Position numbers and translations under genes: made by a program | Assembly: GCF_040954645.1 (NCBI RefSeq) | Contig: NC_092803.1 | Location: 122,779,961-122,843,960, forward strand | DNA length: 64,000 bases | Direction: 5' to 3' | DNA from: Diabrotica undecimpunctata | Taxonomy: Eukaryota; Arthropoda; Insecta; Coleoptera; Chrysomelidae | The notes under the pieces: model-generated | Told to the model about the DNA's origin: nothing | The model's input: the letters and a program-made list of their open reading frames with translations, nothing else | The model's database searches: none | Shown here: piece by piece, positions 32,690-44,019 of the stretch | Layout: each line of letters opens with the position of its first letter | How positions within the stretch are numbered: the first letter of the stretch is position 1

Positions 32690-33720
32690 ACATGATGCAA
32701 TGATAAAAATGTTACACAACGCTAACATTGACAAGAAAGACATAAGAGTTATCCAGAATCTCTATTGGAATCAAAAAGCACACTAAGAATTTGAAATTTT
32801 AAGAGGGGTGCAACAGGGATGTATTTTGTCTCCTATGCTCTTCAATCTCTATGTGGAGAACATTTTTGCAGAGGCACTGGCTTCTTCAAGGCTTTGAGTG
32901 TGTAATAAAGGTAAACGGGTTCCCGATAAATAACATTCGTTACGCCGACGACACCGCGATAATAACAGACAAAGAACATGATATGCAGTTGATGTTAAAT
33001 AAAATAAATACCGTAGGAAAAATATATGGCTTGAAGAAAAATGCTGGAAAAACTAAATGCATGGCAATAAGAAAATACGCACTTTTAAGAATACAACTGC
33101 AAGTAGATAATGCTTCAATCGATCAAGTGAAAACATTTAAATACTTGGGAATGATGATAAAAGACCAATGGAATCCTCAACAAGAAATAAAATGCCGTAC
33201 TGAACAAGCAAGACTTTTATGAAATTTAAACCGCTACTATGTAACCGCAATCTTTCCTTCAATCTCCGCTACAGAATGGTTAAATGCTATGTATGGTCCA
33301 TATTGTTATACGGCATGGAAACATGGACGTTAAGAGTACCTCCCATTAATAAGTTGGAGGCCTTCGAAATATGGACGTTGCGAAGAATGTTCCGCATACC
33401 ATAGACAGATAGGGTGAGAAACGAGGAAGTCTTAAGAAAGGCAAATACTGAAAGAGAACTACTCAATTTGATCAAGGTACGAAAAATTGGATGCCTCGGC
33501 CATATTCTGATAGGAAAAAATTACGCAATCCCTCAACTAATCATCCAGGGAAAGATTAAAGGCAAGAGAGGAGTAGGTCGTAAACAAATGTCGTGGCTAC
33601 GGAACATAAAGAACTGGACAGGCATAAATAACACTGGCGATCTGTTGCATGCCGCAAAACACAGACGTCTGGCCTTAAGATAATTCGCCAACGCACTATA
33701 GGTGCACGGCACTATAAGAA
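32690..33720 (+). pseudogene. LINE family A, RT second half and C-terminus
   Basis: RGVQQGCILSPMLFNLY near 32802-32852 (motif B, RQGC as QQGC), INNIRYADDTAIITDKE at about 32928-32978 (intact YADD motif C), FKYLGMMIKDQWNPQQEIK near 33138-33194, SILLYGMETWTL near 33298, EIWTLRRMFRIP, and GHILIGKNYAIPQLIIQGKI to 33561. Three frames are needed, and the element ends near an AAGAAGAAG tail at about 33717. One of the better preserved copies of the family. Confidence 0.87.
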
Positions 33721-33727
33721 GAAGATG

Positions 33728-33900
33728 TCAACTTCGGAAATCGTTCTCAAAATGTGTCTTGTATTTTGTACATATATTAACGTATTTATTTTGAGAACAA
33801 TTTTTGAAGTGGAAATCGAAACGTCAAAATAAACTTATTTTAAAGTAAAATGGTGACTGATTCTCAATAAAAATAGTAAATTATATTAGGTTGCTATAAG
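33728..33900. repeat. Family M2 repeat with inverted ends
   Basis: TCAACTTCGGAAATCGTTCT at 33728 is inverted at 33788-33813 (TTTTGAGAACAATTTTTGAA). GAAATCGAAACGTCAAAATA and AAACTTATTTTAAAGTAAAA follow, as in the copies at 9995 and 51828. Confidence 0.6.
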
Positions 33901-33904
33901 AAAA

Positions 33905-34315
33905 TAGCTTTAGAAAATTATTTTGTAAAAATTTATATAAGAAGATATTTGAAATACAAAATATATACAACAGGGGAAACTATGCCAGAAGAAAGGAAAA
34001 TGCAAACATTAGTGACAGTAAAAAAATAAGGACACACTAAGACAGACTATTAAAGTGACTTGTAAAATCTTCCTATAGTGACAATAGAGAATAAAGTATA
34101 AACTAAGGTGTTCCTAAGCAATAGAACCCACAGGAAATATATGAATATCATTAAAAAGATACCGTTTACAGCAATATGCACGTAGATATAAACATTTTAA
34201 TAAAGAATAAAATAGTGTTACCATTAATATTAAATGAATATTGGTGAAGACTATAAATATAGACTAAATATTGGTAAAAAATCATTATCTTCAGTTGGTC
34301 TATAGCCCTTCGCGA
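33905..34315. other. AT-rich stretch, no gene seen
   Basis: No recognisable coding or repeat structure. Confidence 0.45.
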
Positions 34316-34329
34316 GCCTTGCCCTGCCT

Positions 34330-35080
34330 CAAAATATTCTTCTAACCTTCCCTGCCGAGTGTCTGTCTTTTTCATTACCTTACTTCAATCTCCCTTAAAT
34401 CTTCCTGCATATCGTCCAGACATCCGAGAAGGTCGCCTCCTTCTTCTTCTTTCAACTGGCCTATATAGCATGGTTATTTTAGCAGGATCAGTTTTATCAA
34501 TCCGCATAACGTTGCCACCCATCTTATTGATTTCACGATATCTGCATCACCAACAAATCTATAGAGTTATAAATTATATCGCCTTCTCCACATACTCTGT
34601 TCATTAACTCCGCCATATATGATCCTCAATAGTAACTTTTCATCTCTAGTCATCATTGCCCATGTTTCCGATCCACAAGAGCACTATGCGTATTATTGTT
34701 TTATAAAGTTTACCCTTTATTGTTCTTGACATATTTCTTGCTCTTAGTTGAAAGTTCATGTCAAAATTACAACGGTTAGCCACGAATATTTTTTTTCTTA
34801 TTTCTTTGGATGTGTTGTTTTTGCAGTCAACCAGTGACCCTAAGTAGCAGAATTCTTCCACCGTTTCTATAGTTTCGTGTTGCACCTCTAAGTTATTTTG
34901 TAAGTTCTTGATAGAGTCGGTATATATTTAGTTTTCTGTGGCGTTTTTGATACGTGCGAAAGCTTCAACTACTTCATTTTGGATTCTTCCAATGATCACA
35001 ATATCAACAGCATATGTCATCATTTTTATACTACGGGTATATATCGTTGATGAAAAATATTTAACTCGAAATAATAAAAG
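34330..35080 (-). pseudogene. LINE RT and C-terminal fragment (family F)
   Basis: On -: MMTYAVDIVIIGRIQNEVVE (about 35028-34969; motif C AYADD reads TYAVD), ETVEEFCYLGSLVDCKNNTS (34871-34812), LRARNMSRTIKGKLYKTIIR, and after frame change MRIDKTDPAKITMLYRPVER and a C-terminal Arg-rich RRRRRPS. One stop separates the first two parts. Catalytic Asp loss makes it dead. Confidence 0.8.
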
Positions 35081-35089
35081 TGCAAAAAA

Positions 35090-35985
35090 CAAGATGATAT
35101 TGGTACGTAATGAGAAAAGATATTGGGACATATCCTCTTAAGGGAGTGATAACGGATAATACTGGATAAAGATAAAGATGCTAACTGAAGCAATAACAAC
35201 TGTAAAATGATAAAAATAATAAAAAAGTAGTTTTTAACATAAAAAAAAGCAATAAACACGTATTATATTGGAATGTTTTTCATACAGTAGCCACGAATGA
35301 TACATAAACTTTTAAAATTATAAAGTCCTGCGTCATACCCAAGTATTTCTCAAAATGTATAATTAGACTATAGCAAATATGCATGTACGTCAGACTTGTT
35401 TATTTTAGTTTTAAATAAAAATCATGTTTAACACGTGTGTTTATAAAAGATAGAAAATAGAAATTGTGTTCAATAATTTCTCTGATTACCAGCCATCGAG
35501 ATAGATCCTAAATACTGAAAATTTGTTTATAATTTTTTTAGTGACTTTTAAACACAAAATATCAAGAAACCTAATAGTCCACAATTAGTAATGGACCTTT
35601 TTGGATTTTCCTCCTGCTCCCTTTCCTCCCCCTGTGGATGCTATGGACGTTCTTTCTGGATAACTGCACAGAATTTGTTAATGTACCGTTAAAATCATTG
35701 CAATCAAATACTCATTCAGGGTATTCTTTACGAAAATTACCTTGTATTCTGGAATTGAATACTGACACTAATAATTTATTTTTATATTATTATTTAAAGC
35801 ATCAATAATGACAAAATATTAACTAATATTAGATATTATTTAGTATAAAATAAAATTTAAAACTAACTTTATCTACTGATATGACAAATAATTCATGGTT
35901 TTTGTAAACGATATAATAGAATTCAAACGTTGACACTTAGTTTTAAGGAACTAGTGTTTTGTTTCTACACTTTTTAAACTAATGA
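35090..35985. other. AT-rich stretch, no gene seen
   Basis: No recognisable gene. A pyrimidine-rich tract at 35600-35660 stands out but has no exon-like frame that I trust. Confidence 0.4.
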
Positions 35986-35994
35986 ACCAAAAAA

Positions 35995-36870
35995 AAGAAT
36001 AAAATTGGGCACACAAATTGCAGGATATGCAGACGACCTTCAGCAGTAGAATGTAACAATAACAAAACTTGTATTGAAAACCTTCATAAAGGACGTAAAA
36101 GTGAGAAGACTGAATATAATTAACAAAAAAAGTAAATGCTTCTCGAGAAGTATATATCGATGTTCAAGACCAATTATTGTAAATTAAATAACAAGACAGA
36201 AAATTGTTGTATGAATACAATATATGGCATATGTATACAATATATGGCAAGGCAATATTGTATGAATATAATAGTAGATAATACACGCTGATAAAGAGCA
36301 AAGAAGGTGAAATCGTAATTGTATTTTTGAATTATGTAAGGATTTATTAAATCTTAAGTGACTACTTTGAGCAAAACTGTTATCATCGGAACTAATTATC
36401 AACTTAATGTACCACTACAATTGGATAATTCTCTTTTTTTTGGCATTGTCCGTGTGCCTGAAAAAACGTCAACAAAAACATTAAAAAAAGTTTAAACAGA
36501 TTAACAAACTTTTTTATCATAGAATGTGAACTGACTCACATCCATGTAAACTATCAAAATAAGAATAGTAAACTTTACTAATATTCTCCTGTTACGCCTG
36601 TTATCGTCCTACTACTTCATATAGATATAAGCTTAGTTGTGAGCCCGAATAGCAAATATTGTCAGAAAAATCGATTATTTCTAAAAGAAATGCAAATCTT
36701 CAAACAAAAGATTTTAAGAAGAATATTCGTGGAATGTATGGTAATCTGTGGAAATGGGATTTGGAGAAGAAAATATAACTTTGAGATATTTAAGAAATAT
36801 AAAAAATAGCAAATGACAATCGGATAATCTTTAATGGATTAACTCAACTGAAATTGGGGTTCATTTCAAG
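35995..36870 (+). pseudogene. Very decayed LINE (RT motif C and tail)
   Basis: GTQIAGYADDLQQ near 36008-36046 is RT motif C. MQIFKQKILRRIFVE near 36690-36734, then ICGNGIWRRKYNFEIFKKY to about 36797, match the C-terminal ExKILRxIFG...GxWRxRxNxEL block of RTE/Jockey-like LINEs. The middle is unrecognisable. Confidence 0.55.
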
Positions 36871-36959
36871 AAAATAAATAATATCAAAATGTCAGAAGAA
36901 AATATCTTTCGAAAAATATTATTATCAATTCCTATGGGAAATTTAAGTCTGGTGGATCA

Positions 36960-37390
36960 AATTGGCAATGGCTGGTTATGGACATGCGACGGCTAGAAGC
37001 CTTTGAAATGTGGCTTTATCACAGAATGTTCAGAATATCATGGACACAACACATTACGAACCAATCTAACAGTATTAAACAGCATAAATAGAGAGTTAGA
37101 ACTTATAACAACGATTAAGAAAAGAAGGACCTCGTAGATAGGCCACATAATAAGAAATGGCAAATATAACCTGCTACGAATAATAACTAAAGGGAAGATA
37201 GAAGGCTGAAGTGGAGTAGGCAGAAGAGCCATGTCATAGCTTCGATATATCAGAACTTGGACGGACATGAACGTTCAACAATTATTAAAAGTGGCATAGA
37301 ATAGAGAACATTTTGATATAGTGATCACAAATCTCCAGTAATGGAATAGACCAGAAAAAGAAGAAGGTAATAGACAGGAATAAATGGTAA
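36960..37390 (+). pseudogene. LINE family A C-terminal fragment
   Basis: MDMRRLEAFEMWLYHRMFRI (36981-37040) and SWTQHITN follow the family pattern RLEAFEMWxYRRMLxISWT. HIIRNGKYNLLRIITKGKI follows in another frame, and a GRRAMS segment. Frameshifts disrupt it. Confidence 0.75.
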
Positions 37391-37394
37391 AACT

Positions 37395-38060
37395 GGCTGA
37401 AAAAGGCTCAAGTAGAACTGTAGTACTGACCATGATAAAAAATTGAAGTTTCCAAAGATTACTAAAATACAAAAACATCAACTTAGCTATATAGGGCAGC
37501 GAGCTGACTTCTTATGACCTAAACAACAAGAACAATATAGTTCAGAAAAGGGAATAGTTAAAAACATTAAATAGAGGTAAAGATAAACTAATAATTCTAA
37601 AAGTTTTATAAGATACGAACTCAAATGAGATGAGAAGATATAATGATCCAAAAAAAGGAAATGTGAAACAGATGGGAACTACAGCTGAGATAAGATAAGA
37701 TAAATACGTAGAATATGGGCAAATGATTCTTCATTCAGCAGGATTATACTAGCTCACAAAGTGCAGATTATCAGAACGTAGAAGTTTCAGATCTACCAGA
37801 ATATATATTTACTACAAACAAAATATCATTTAAATACTAAAGACATAATTAAACAATTATCTGAAAGAAAATTTGGATTATATTTTAGTAGGTAGAAATC
37901 GTTTCCGGATTATTGTACATACTCAATAGAATCAATTTTAAACTCGTTCACATCAATAATACGTAGACATTTACAGTTAGTATTTAGTGCCATTTACATT
38001 AAATTAATTTGTTAAATCTAGCGCCCGTACTATAATACATTCGACAAGTAACTTTTCTGT
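37395..38060. other. AT-rich stretch, no gene seen
   Basis: No recognisable coding or repeat signal. Confidence 0.45.
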
Positions 38061-38204
38061 TGCAGCATTCAGGTGGAATCTCACATAGTGTTATTTATAG
38101 AAAAACTACCTGTTACCGTTCACATTGTTAAACATTTTGTGCTAGAATTAGAATTTTTGGGGGTTAATTTTTCGGTTAGTGATAAATATATCTTGCCTCT
38201 CGTT

Positions 38205-38492
38205 TTAGCTGATAACAGCCAAGTAAATGCAAACGAACATAATTCCCAGAAAATACACGATCAACGCTGATATTTCTGAGACTGGTATCATGGCCATCAC
38301 ATCGGATTGGATCGGTTTCGTACTAATTTGGGTCGATGGATTTTTCAACTGGCGTACTGCTCTATTTTCGACACCGTATATTCCCCTCTCCCCGTGATGT
38401 GTTTGGTCTCTGTGGCCCACTCGAGAGTCAATTAGATTTGTTGTATTTGCCACCCACTTGACGACTCTTGAAGTTATTTTTAGGGAGATTTG
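38205..38492 (-). other. Candidate host terminal exon (95 codons)
   Basis: On - the sequence ATCTGTAG (acceptor-like, ending 38493) is followed by an open frame of 95 codons ending at TAA 38205-38207. It begins QISLKITSRVVKWVANTTNL, has a hydrophilic middle (RVGHRDQTHHGERGIYG) and ends in a hydrophobic segment, SALIVYFLGIMFVCIYLAVI, that could be a C-terminal membrane anchor or GPI signal. No family recognised. Against it, the + strand over the same DNA has a strong acceptor (TTTTCTGTTGCAG, ending 38065) and donor (AAG|GTAAGG at 38514), so the transcribed strand is uncertain. Confidence 0.35.
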
Positions 38493-38529
38493 CTACAGAT
38501 TTTTGCGGATCAAGGTAAGGTTTCCAGTT

Positions 38530-39815
38530 GGTTGCTCCAGATTAAAATTATGACGAAACTCCATTGAGATGAAATGATTACTGTGTATTGGTGCACCTCT
38601 TAGGTTGCATATTGTTTACAAGGTGGATAACTCTGTTTAAATTAACTTTAAACTGAATTTCATAATATAACATAAAGTATTAAAACATTACACTGTTTTT
38701 ATTTTCCACAAAATATATTCAACTTGACATGCTCCGAAGAAACATCAGTTTTGCTGAAAAATGATAGTTTTATAATAACTATTTTTGTGTGCAAAAACAT
38801 GTATACTTTAACAGACTAAATAACAGCGAATTCCATAAATAGTTTATGGTAAATTAGGTAGAGCTTCAAGAAGATCCGTATGTTAATATTATATGATATT
38901 ATAGACATATTATTAGAATATACGGAAATGGAATAAAAGACAACCAGAAAAAAAGGAATATTGATAGGAAAAAAAGAAAAAGAAAGCAGACTATACAAAG
39001 CCTACTGTAAAAATTACTGAGTGATGAGTAGAAATAAGAATGGAACAAAAATATTAAAACAATTGATCATTATTCTGAAGAGGCTGATGTTTTAGCAAAG
39101 CAGTCATGATGACAGTATTCTATTTTATTTTGTTATTAAAAAACCTAAAATAGAGGGCTGCATATTATTTCGAAGACTACTTAACCTTAGAATTTTGTGG
39201 CCAGTAAAAACAGTGGCCACTTAACAGAGTAAGAAATATGGATTAAGAATGATTAAATTTAACAAAAAGGCGAAGACGCTTGATAAAACCAAAAATAAAA
39301 GAATAGACACCTTAATCTTAAAAAATATGAAAAAACATAGATATGAAAAAACAATACTAATACCTAGTATCGAACCCTTCTTTTCTTAATATTAAAATAT
39401 TGGTCCAAAATTTAAATCATTAAAACAGCGTATGTGACGAATTGGCACATATGGTATTGAAAAAAATACTTCAAATACTTTGGACAGATTTTATAAACAG
39501 ACGAAACTAAAGACATTCTTCGGAGACCTCAGAATGATACAAAAAAAGTAGATAAATATAGATCTTCATTTGATACTGGCGACGACTGACAATAGTTTAA
39601 AAGCTGATAGATTAACCTAGAAACATCACTAGCTGTGAATATTTTAGAAATAATTTAATTTGTAAGGGAATTCAAACAATGAGAATCATCTTTACACCAT
39701 TCATTTCGCTGGGATCAATTACTAGAAATTATGGCTAAAAGGTTTGTTTAAAACATATGAGGCATATCCGTAAACTAAACAAAAACCCAATACAATGTGC
39801 ATTGAGAACGCAACA
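38530..39815. other. AT-rich stretch, no gene seen
   Basis: No clear gene. Faint LINE-like words (YFGQIL, DILRRPQ) occur near 39475-39540 but are too weak to call. Confidence 0.4.
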
Positions 39816-39819
39816 GTAA

Positions 39820-40212
39820 ATGAGTCCATACTCACAATCTTAAGTAGTTTTTATTATCTAATGATGTTAAATTTTGGGCTACCGGTTTCAAGGCTTACCA
39901 TATATGCCTCATAATCAGGCCACAGTACGTTAGTCTTATTTGTATTAAAAACTACAAGCTAAAACAACATAAAACAAACAATGGACAACTGAAACACAAT
40001 AAAATGATAATAAATAATAGCAAATATTATAGTGGGACGTTAGTGCCATTGGATGTAACCAATCTAATGGAAACTGTACCATATAGTCAGTCAGTAGTTA
40101 GTATATGGTATATTATAGGGGTATTATTTTAAAATTGAATTATACTTACAACATCAACATCATTAAATAATAAACACTACTTAAGATTGTGAGTATTGCT
40201 TCATAGACTCAC
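39820..40212. mobile_element. Non-autonomous TIR element, about 390 bp
   Basis: ACTCACAATCTTAAGTAGTT at 39830 is inverted as CACTACTTAAGATTGTGAGT at 40175-40194, and the repeat continues inward (TTTATTAT, AATGATGTT) and outward (TGAGTCCAT/ATAGACTCA). Arms are about 45 bp with few mismatches. The core contains ACCGGTTTCAAGGC and GCCTCATAATCAGGCC, a module like that in the 3941-4070 MITE. No coding frame. Confidence 0.75.
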
Positions 40213-40214
40213 AT

Positions 40215-41270
40215 TAGCAACCTTTTAATCATTTGAAAACAATAAAATTAATAAAGAAAAGACAGTTAAGATTTAATTTCACGTACACGCCCTCTATAGG
40301 GCGTTTTTCCCGTCGACAAACGTTCCATATTATACAATACGTGCTCCAGATTCAAAACCTAGGTTCCGAATCCATATACAGAATACAACTTTAGATTTGA
40401 ACCAGGGTCTAGATCTACAAGTTATAAAAAGCTCATGTAAAGAAAATGTATACCACAAGAAAGTAACTTTAAAAAATTATCTACAATTCAGTATCCAGAA
40501 TGGTAAATTTTGAAGTTAAAATGTAATTGTAAGATTGTAATTTTATAATATTAAATGTTAAATCGAATAAATTAATTTTTACATACGGTACTGAAAGTTA
40601 AGCGGTTAAAAAGAGCAAAAAATAAAAAGTACACGTTATAGAAATTAGACAGATTCGATAGTGATTAGTGAAGTAATCAAGAGGTTTGACAATAATTGAT
40701 GTTAAAATAACCTTCTCAACATCATAATTGTGTATATAGTATAGAAAAATAAATACCAATAAGAAGAATCGCTAAATGCCAACAAATATATCATTGTAAA
40801 AATTGAGAGGCTCGTATATCATAAGGAAAACACAAAAGTGTCATGAATAGTATTTATTGCTCGTAGCTTAGGTCTGATAATTTTTAATGACCAGATTATC
40901 TATCGCCTATCATTCTAACTATTTTTTCTAATTAAACATTCCCTAATAATTTTTATTTAGAATACGTTATTAATACATTACCACCTACCGTGAACAGAAT
41001 AAAAATAATACATGGCAGGAAAAGCGCTGTAAAAACCTCATAATACCGCACAGGAAACATAATTCTAATAATAACAAGAAACTTTTAAGCTAAGAAGAAC
41101 TTTTAAATAATAATTGAAGAATTGATCATAATTAAATGCGAAACTTTCAGTTCAATTGTTGTTTGTTTGGGTTTATATGACTGTGGACACTGAATTTATT
41201 CGCCAAATTAAATTAAATTAATTAATTTGAACTAAAATTTGCTTTGCAAATAGTGCTTTGCTTATATTTC
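40215..41270. other. AT-rich stretch, no gene seen
   Basis: Only a partial M1 repeat (AAAAGACAGTTAAGATTTAA) at 40256-40310. Nothing else recognised. Confidence 0.45.
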
Positions 41271-41274
41271 TTCC

Positions 41275-42360
41275 TTTTCTAATTTTTTTCTTTATATCCT
41301 TTTATCTTTCTTGATATCATTTATTATATTATGACTCTAATAAATATTTCACTACATTCTGGTTCTTTCTCTTCTGTTCCCTTCCCTTCTTCACGTGCCA
41401 TATCAGAATTGTCCGACGTTGGAATAATTGTCTTGCATTTGATATCTGAATCCATTCACGAATGTTTTTTAACCAAGAAACATGTTTTCTTTCTACGCCT
41501 TAAAGGCCTTCTATTTTACCTTTAAGGATCACTTGTAGTATTCTATATCGATTTTTCCTCATTATAGGTCCCAAATTAGACATTTTTCCGTGTTTAACAA
41601 TCTTTAGAAATTCTCTATCTATGTTTACTCTCCTTAGTACTTCCTCATTAGATTTTCTTGCTGTCCAAGATATCTTCAGCCTACGTCTATGAATCCACAT
41701 GTCCAATGCTTCAATTCTATTCATGCTTGATTCTTTTAGTATCCACACTTCTGCTCCATACAAAAGTACAGACCAAATATAGCATTTAACCATTCTTTGT
41801 CTTAGTTCTACAATGAGATGATTATTACAAAGTATTGTCTTAATTTTCATAAAAGTAGTTTTAGTCATTGCTATTGTTACGATAAATATGACTCATATTT
41901 AACCTGTAAACATTTTATTATTCTAACAAGTATTTTCTAGTAGGTTCTCCGATCCGCTAAAGACTTGTCCGGCGTTCCATCCTATTCGAGAAGGGTCAGC
42001 ACAGATCGCCGTCCGAATTCGAGGGGACTCCAGAATAATGGCTATTTTATATATATAGAGGAAATTTTTATTTGAAAACAAGTAAGTCTGAATAGTTGTA
42101 TCGAGTTCGAATTGTAACGCGGAAATTTAGTATATAAATTAGAATCGTGTAAATAGTGTAAATAAATTATTGTAAGACTTTATATAAATTAAATAAAGAC
42201 TTTAATAAACTGTGTTAATAAAGTGTAAGAACATTTTATAATAAATAAAGTTAATAAATCAGATTAATAAACTTAGTTCACTATTCTGCTTTTTATTTCT
42301 ATGTCTGGATCTAGTTGGATCGTTTTGAAGTCCGTTCTTACGTACTGTCCCCTAATGTTA
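41275..42360 (-). pseudogene. LINE family A C-terminal part, split by a solo LTR
   Basis: On -: RTDFKTIQLDPDIEIKSRI (about 42341-42285) lies upstream of the LTR. AMTKTTFMKIKTILCNNHLI, LLYGAEVWILKESSMNRIEA, MWIHRRRLKISWTARKSNEE and VILKGKIEGL (to 41500) lie downstream. Removing the LTR and one CTAT copy joins the two parts in one frame. The lower part is open for 122 codons, one of the longest undisturbed LINE frames here. Confidence 0.85.
41875..42280. mobile_element. Solo LTR, 406 bp, TSD CTAT
   Basis: Starts TGTTACGATAAATATGACTC and ends AACTTAGTTCA, with CTAT at 41871-41874 and 42281-42284. It contains a GC-rich middle (41948-42030), a TATATATATAG box near 42050 and several AATAAA-like motifs near 42180-42260. 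The TG...CA ends, the TGTTACG start shared with the large Gypsy LTRs and the 4-bp TSD indicate a different, short-LTR Gypsy-type family. No internal region or second LTR is nearby. Orientation is probably +, judged from the TG/CA and AATAAA order. Confidence 0.85.
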
Positions 42361-42589
42361 TATATTAGGTATATTTATAATTATTTCTATTATCCATTTT
42401 GTGAAATTACCTTCTATGTTTATAAACGTCAGTTATCAGTCTTTTACTGATAAAAAAAAAGATTGTATACAAGGAATGTTTTCTATACATATTTCTATTG
42501 CTTGCATTTTTTGTTTACTATTTTTAAGTATTGCAGAGATAAACTAAAAAAAAAATGGGGAAAGACAACTGCCCTAATTAACTCCTTTC

Positions 42590-42985
42590 TTATATTAGAC
42601 CTCGGATTTCTGCCTTCGAAATAATGTTTTTTTTAAATCTGGACGTAGCTGGTATGGTACACCAGTCATTGCATTTAATTTTCGAATGAGATAACGTGAA
42701 GTATTTTTCACCATTCATGATCAAAACTTTGTTGGCTGTAAAATAGTGTCTTCTTAAGCACGACAATATGATTCTGCACAAGTGGTCTGCAGTATATTTT
42801 GGGGATTTTTTTCGTTTTTAATACTTAAGTCCTTTTCTTCTTAGTTCTCGACTAACAGTCATGTGATTTACATGGAATCTACGACTTAATTTTCGAGTCG
42901 ATTTTCCTAATTGGTGTTTTGCGGTTTCCACCAACCTATGTGACTGGGCATTACTAAATGCTTTAGATCATTCGCTTTTTGGAAG
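42590..42985 (-). pseudogene. Tc1/mariner-superfamily transposase fragment
   Basis: On -: LVETAKHQLGKSTRKLSRRF and HMTVSRELRRKGLKY (about 42940-42836, helix-turn-helix part), then KKSPKYTADHLCRIILSCLR and RHYFTANKVLIMNGEKYFTL (about 42750-42691). The catalytic first Asp in the usual MDDEKYFT is Asn-Gly here. One stop lies between the HTH and the rest. No TIRs found. Confidence 0.7.
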
Positions 42986-42989
42986 CTTT

Positions 42990-43500
42990 TGACCTCTAAA
43001 TAAAATTACAATTTTACGTTTTGGCAACCGTTTACCTGAATTTTACACAGATTTTCGGATATCCAGTTTGTATACTATTAATTTCTTAATATTTCACAAA
43101 TATAATATGACATATTGAAGTTTGACAATTATCCAAAATTTGTTTCCAATGGCGACTAGATGCGAAGTTATTTAGGACTAATTATCAGACAATGAATTTT
43201 TCCCAAAATCTTTCGTTACATATGTTAAGGTGTATAAACAAAAATAGTAAAAATATTGAGTGCAACAGATAGTGATTACTAGTAAAGGAATGAGATGATG
43301 GTCCAAAAAAAATTTGTAAACAGAAAAGTAAACAATGTACATGTTAATGTTAATATGGATATTCAAATATGTGTCAATAGCATCATTTATATTAACTTTA
43401 GAAAATAATTTTATTTTCCCCCAATTTCAAGGATGAATCCTGTCCACTATACCAAAGAGGCTTTAAACTAAATATAATAATTTAACTGTGGTCATCAGAT
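42990..43500. other. AT-rich stretch, no gene seen
   Basis: No recognisable structure. Confidence 0.45.
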
Positions 43501-43509
43501 CAGCGTTCG

Positions 43510-44015
43510 TAAAGATGAACTCTCTTTTCAGAAGTCACGATTTACCAGTTAGTACCAAAATCTCTAGTATCAGATACTTTGTATTTTCTACATTATTATA
43601 CGGTGTAGAGGCATAAACGCTCTCTTAAGCTTCTTTAGGAAATTCGAGGCCTTCATAATGTGGTGTTACAATCGCATCTTACGAATTTCATGGGTGGATC
43701 GTATGAGTAATATTGAGGTCCTACGTAGAATGGGTAAGGAATGCGAGTTCACTAACACAATCAAAGAGCGCAAATTAGAATATATTTGCCATGTTATGAG
43801 AAATGAACACAAATATGGCTTATTGCAAATTATTCTTCACGGCAAGGTATTTGGAAAGAGAGAACCAGGGAGAAGAAGAATATCTTGGCTTCAAAACCTA
43901 AGGAAGTGGTTCAATACGTCTACAACCGGACTATTCTGAATAGCTGCAAGTAAAGTTAGGATAGCTATGCTGATCGCCAACATCCGAAACGAATAGGCGC
44001 CGTAAGAAGAAGAAC
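43510..44015 (+). pseudogene. LINE family A C-terminal fragment
   Basis: FSTLLYGVEA near 43587, then MWCYNRILRISWVDRMSNIE (43658-43717), VLRRMGKECEFTNTIKERKL, HVMRNEHKYGLLQIILHGKV, GRRRISWLQNLRKWFNTSTT and, after one stop, AASKVRIAMLIANIRNE. It ends with an AAGAAGAAG tail at about 44005-44014. One frame of 93 codons is intact. Confidence 0.85.
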
Positions 44016-44019
44016 TGTC

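Noticed and set aside
35600..35670. Gly/Lys-rich reading on the - strand resembling a histone or ribosomal protein tail
   Set aside because: It is the complement of a simple pyrimidine tract, with immediate stops and no support from flanks.
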